From the NCBI GenBank assembly GCA_029938985.1, contig JAOZTW010000231.1, positions 1-7,709 of the forward strand: a stretch of 7,709 nucleotides of DNA, given 5' to 3'. The translations under genes were made by a program, and so were the position numbers. This document shows, piece by piece, positions 7,395 to 7,709 of this stretch. Position 1 is the stretch's first letter. Each line of letters opens with the position of its first letter. The DNA is from Bacteroidales bacterium (GTDB lineage Bacteria; Bacteroidota; Bacteroidia; Bacteroidales; JAOZQN01). A model generated the notes under the pieces. It saw nothing but the letters and a program-made list of their open reading frames with translations. It had not been told where the DNA came from and did not search any database.

Positions 7395-7419
7395 AAAAAG
7401 TTTTCCCGACTTTTCAGTA
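7395..7419 (+). repeat. 25-bp dispersed direct repeat, right copy
   Basis: This is identical over 25 bases to 30-54 and in the same orientation, including the hairpin core AAAAGTTTTCCCGACTTTT. One additional A precedes it here. It lies 35 bases before a copy of the 122-bp element, whereas the left copy lies about 45 bases before the palindromic element at 100, so the two copies do not share a wider context. Confidence 0.85.
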
Positions 7420-7454
7420 TTAAAGTATTTTGAGATTGTGTTGTAAAAATAATT

Positions 7455-7577
7455 GGCGTTTTTCACAAATATCAATTTCTTCGATACTTTTGAAATATTA
7501 AAATGCTCATTTACAATAAGTAAACTGTGGAATTTAAAAATAAAAATGCCTTGTACTTTTCACTTATGAAAAACGTC
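7455..7577 (+). mobile_element. MITE-like element, copy 2 (divergent)
   Basis: This belongs to the same family as 286-407, in reverse orientation. It starts GGCGTTTTTCAC and ends TGAAAAACGTC, giving inverted ends with one mismatch over 11 bases. The first half, through about 7515, follows the other copies closely. The second half has diverged, although TGCCTTG and the terminal arm are recognisable. AAATAATT lies immediately outside both ends (7447-7454 and 7578-7585), an 8-bp apparent target-site duplication different from that of copy 1. No protein is encoded. Confidence 0.8.
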
Positions 7578-7618
7578 AAATAATTGCTGTTAAGAATAGA
7601 ATAGTTATATTTGTTTTT

Positions 7619-7709
7619 GGCGTTTTTCACGAGTATCAATTTTTTCGTTACTTTATGAAATATTAAAATGCTCATTTACAAAGGTAAACTTTAATTCTAA
7701 TATTTCAAA
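7619..7709 (+). mobile_element. MITE-like element, copy 3 (cut by window end)
   Basis: The first 91 bases match the reverse complement of copy 1 (286-407) with two substitutions and one inserted base. About 30 bases, including the right inverted end, should lie beyond the window. The left flank is TTGTTTTT; a matching duplication on the right cannot be tested here. It follows copy 2 by 41 bases in the same orientation, forming a small cluster. Confidence 0.85.

Noticed and set aside
7455..7709. Possible CRISPR array from the repeated units at the right end
   Set aside because: The units are about 120 bases with inverted ends and separate flanking duplications, only two occur in a row, and no cas gene is present; they are dispersed elements, not short repeats with spacers.

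Overview
The window is very A+T-rich and most likely comes from a Bacteroidota chromosome. Three things point there: an RsmE protein with features I associate with that phylum, a near-textbook Bacteroidota promoter (TTG, 19 bases, TAATTTTG) before the large gene, and A-rich leaders without Shine-Dalgarno sites before both genes. The species cannot be named from this sequence.

Layout. Bases 1-652 carry no gene. They hold a 25-bp sequence that recurs near the right end (30-54), a near-palindrome of about 180 bp (100-280), and directly after it a 122-bp element with inverted ends (286-407) flanked by an 8-bp direct repeat. rsmE (653-1342) encodes the 16S rRNA m3U1498 methyltransferase. A gene-free stretch (1343-1730) holds a 13-bp direct repeat and the promoter of the next gene. 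Bases 1731-6971 encode one 1746-residue signalling protein. Its order is an atypical Hanks-type Ser/Thr kinase, an AAA_16-type ATPase, a long TPR-like helical region, a GAF domain, a coiled coil and a C-terminal SpoIIE/PP2C-type phosphatase. Bases 6972-7709 again carry no gene. They hold a pair of inverted sequences resembling insertion sequence ends (7043-7284), the second 25-bp repeat (7395-7419), and two more copies of the 122-bp element in the opposite orientation (7455-7577, and 7619 to the window end, where it is cut off).

Function. rsmE is housekeeping and has no evident link to the large protein, which has its own promoter. The large protein looks like a self-contained signal integrator, with a kinase at one end and an opposing phosphatase at the other, separated by a nucleotide-dependent switch and sensory or scaffolding regions. 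Its ligand and targets cannot be read from the window. The most unusual DNA is the flanking repeat landscape: small, non-coding, palindromic elements that look like MITEs (transposase-less mobile elements), two of them with apparent target-site duplications.
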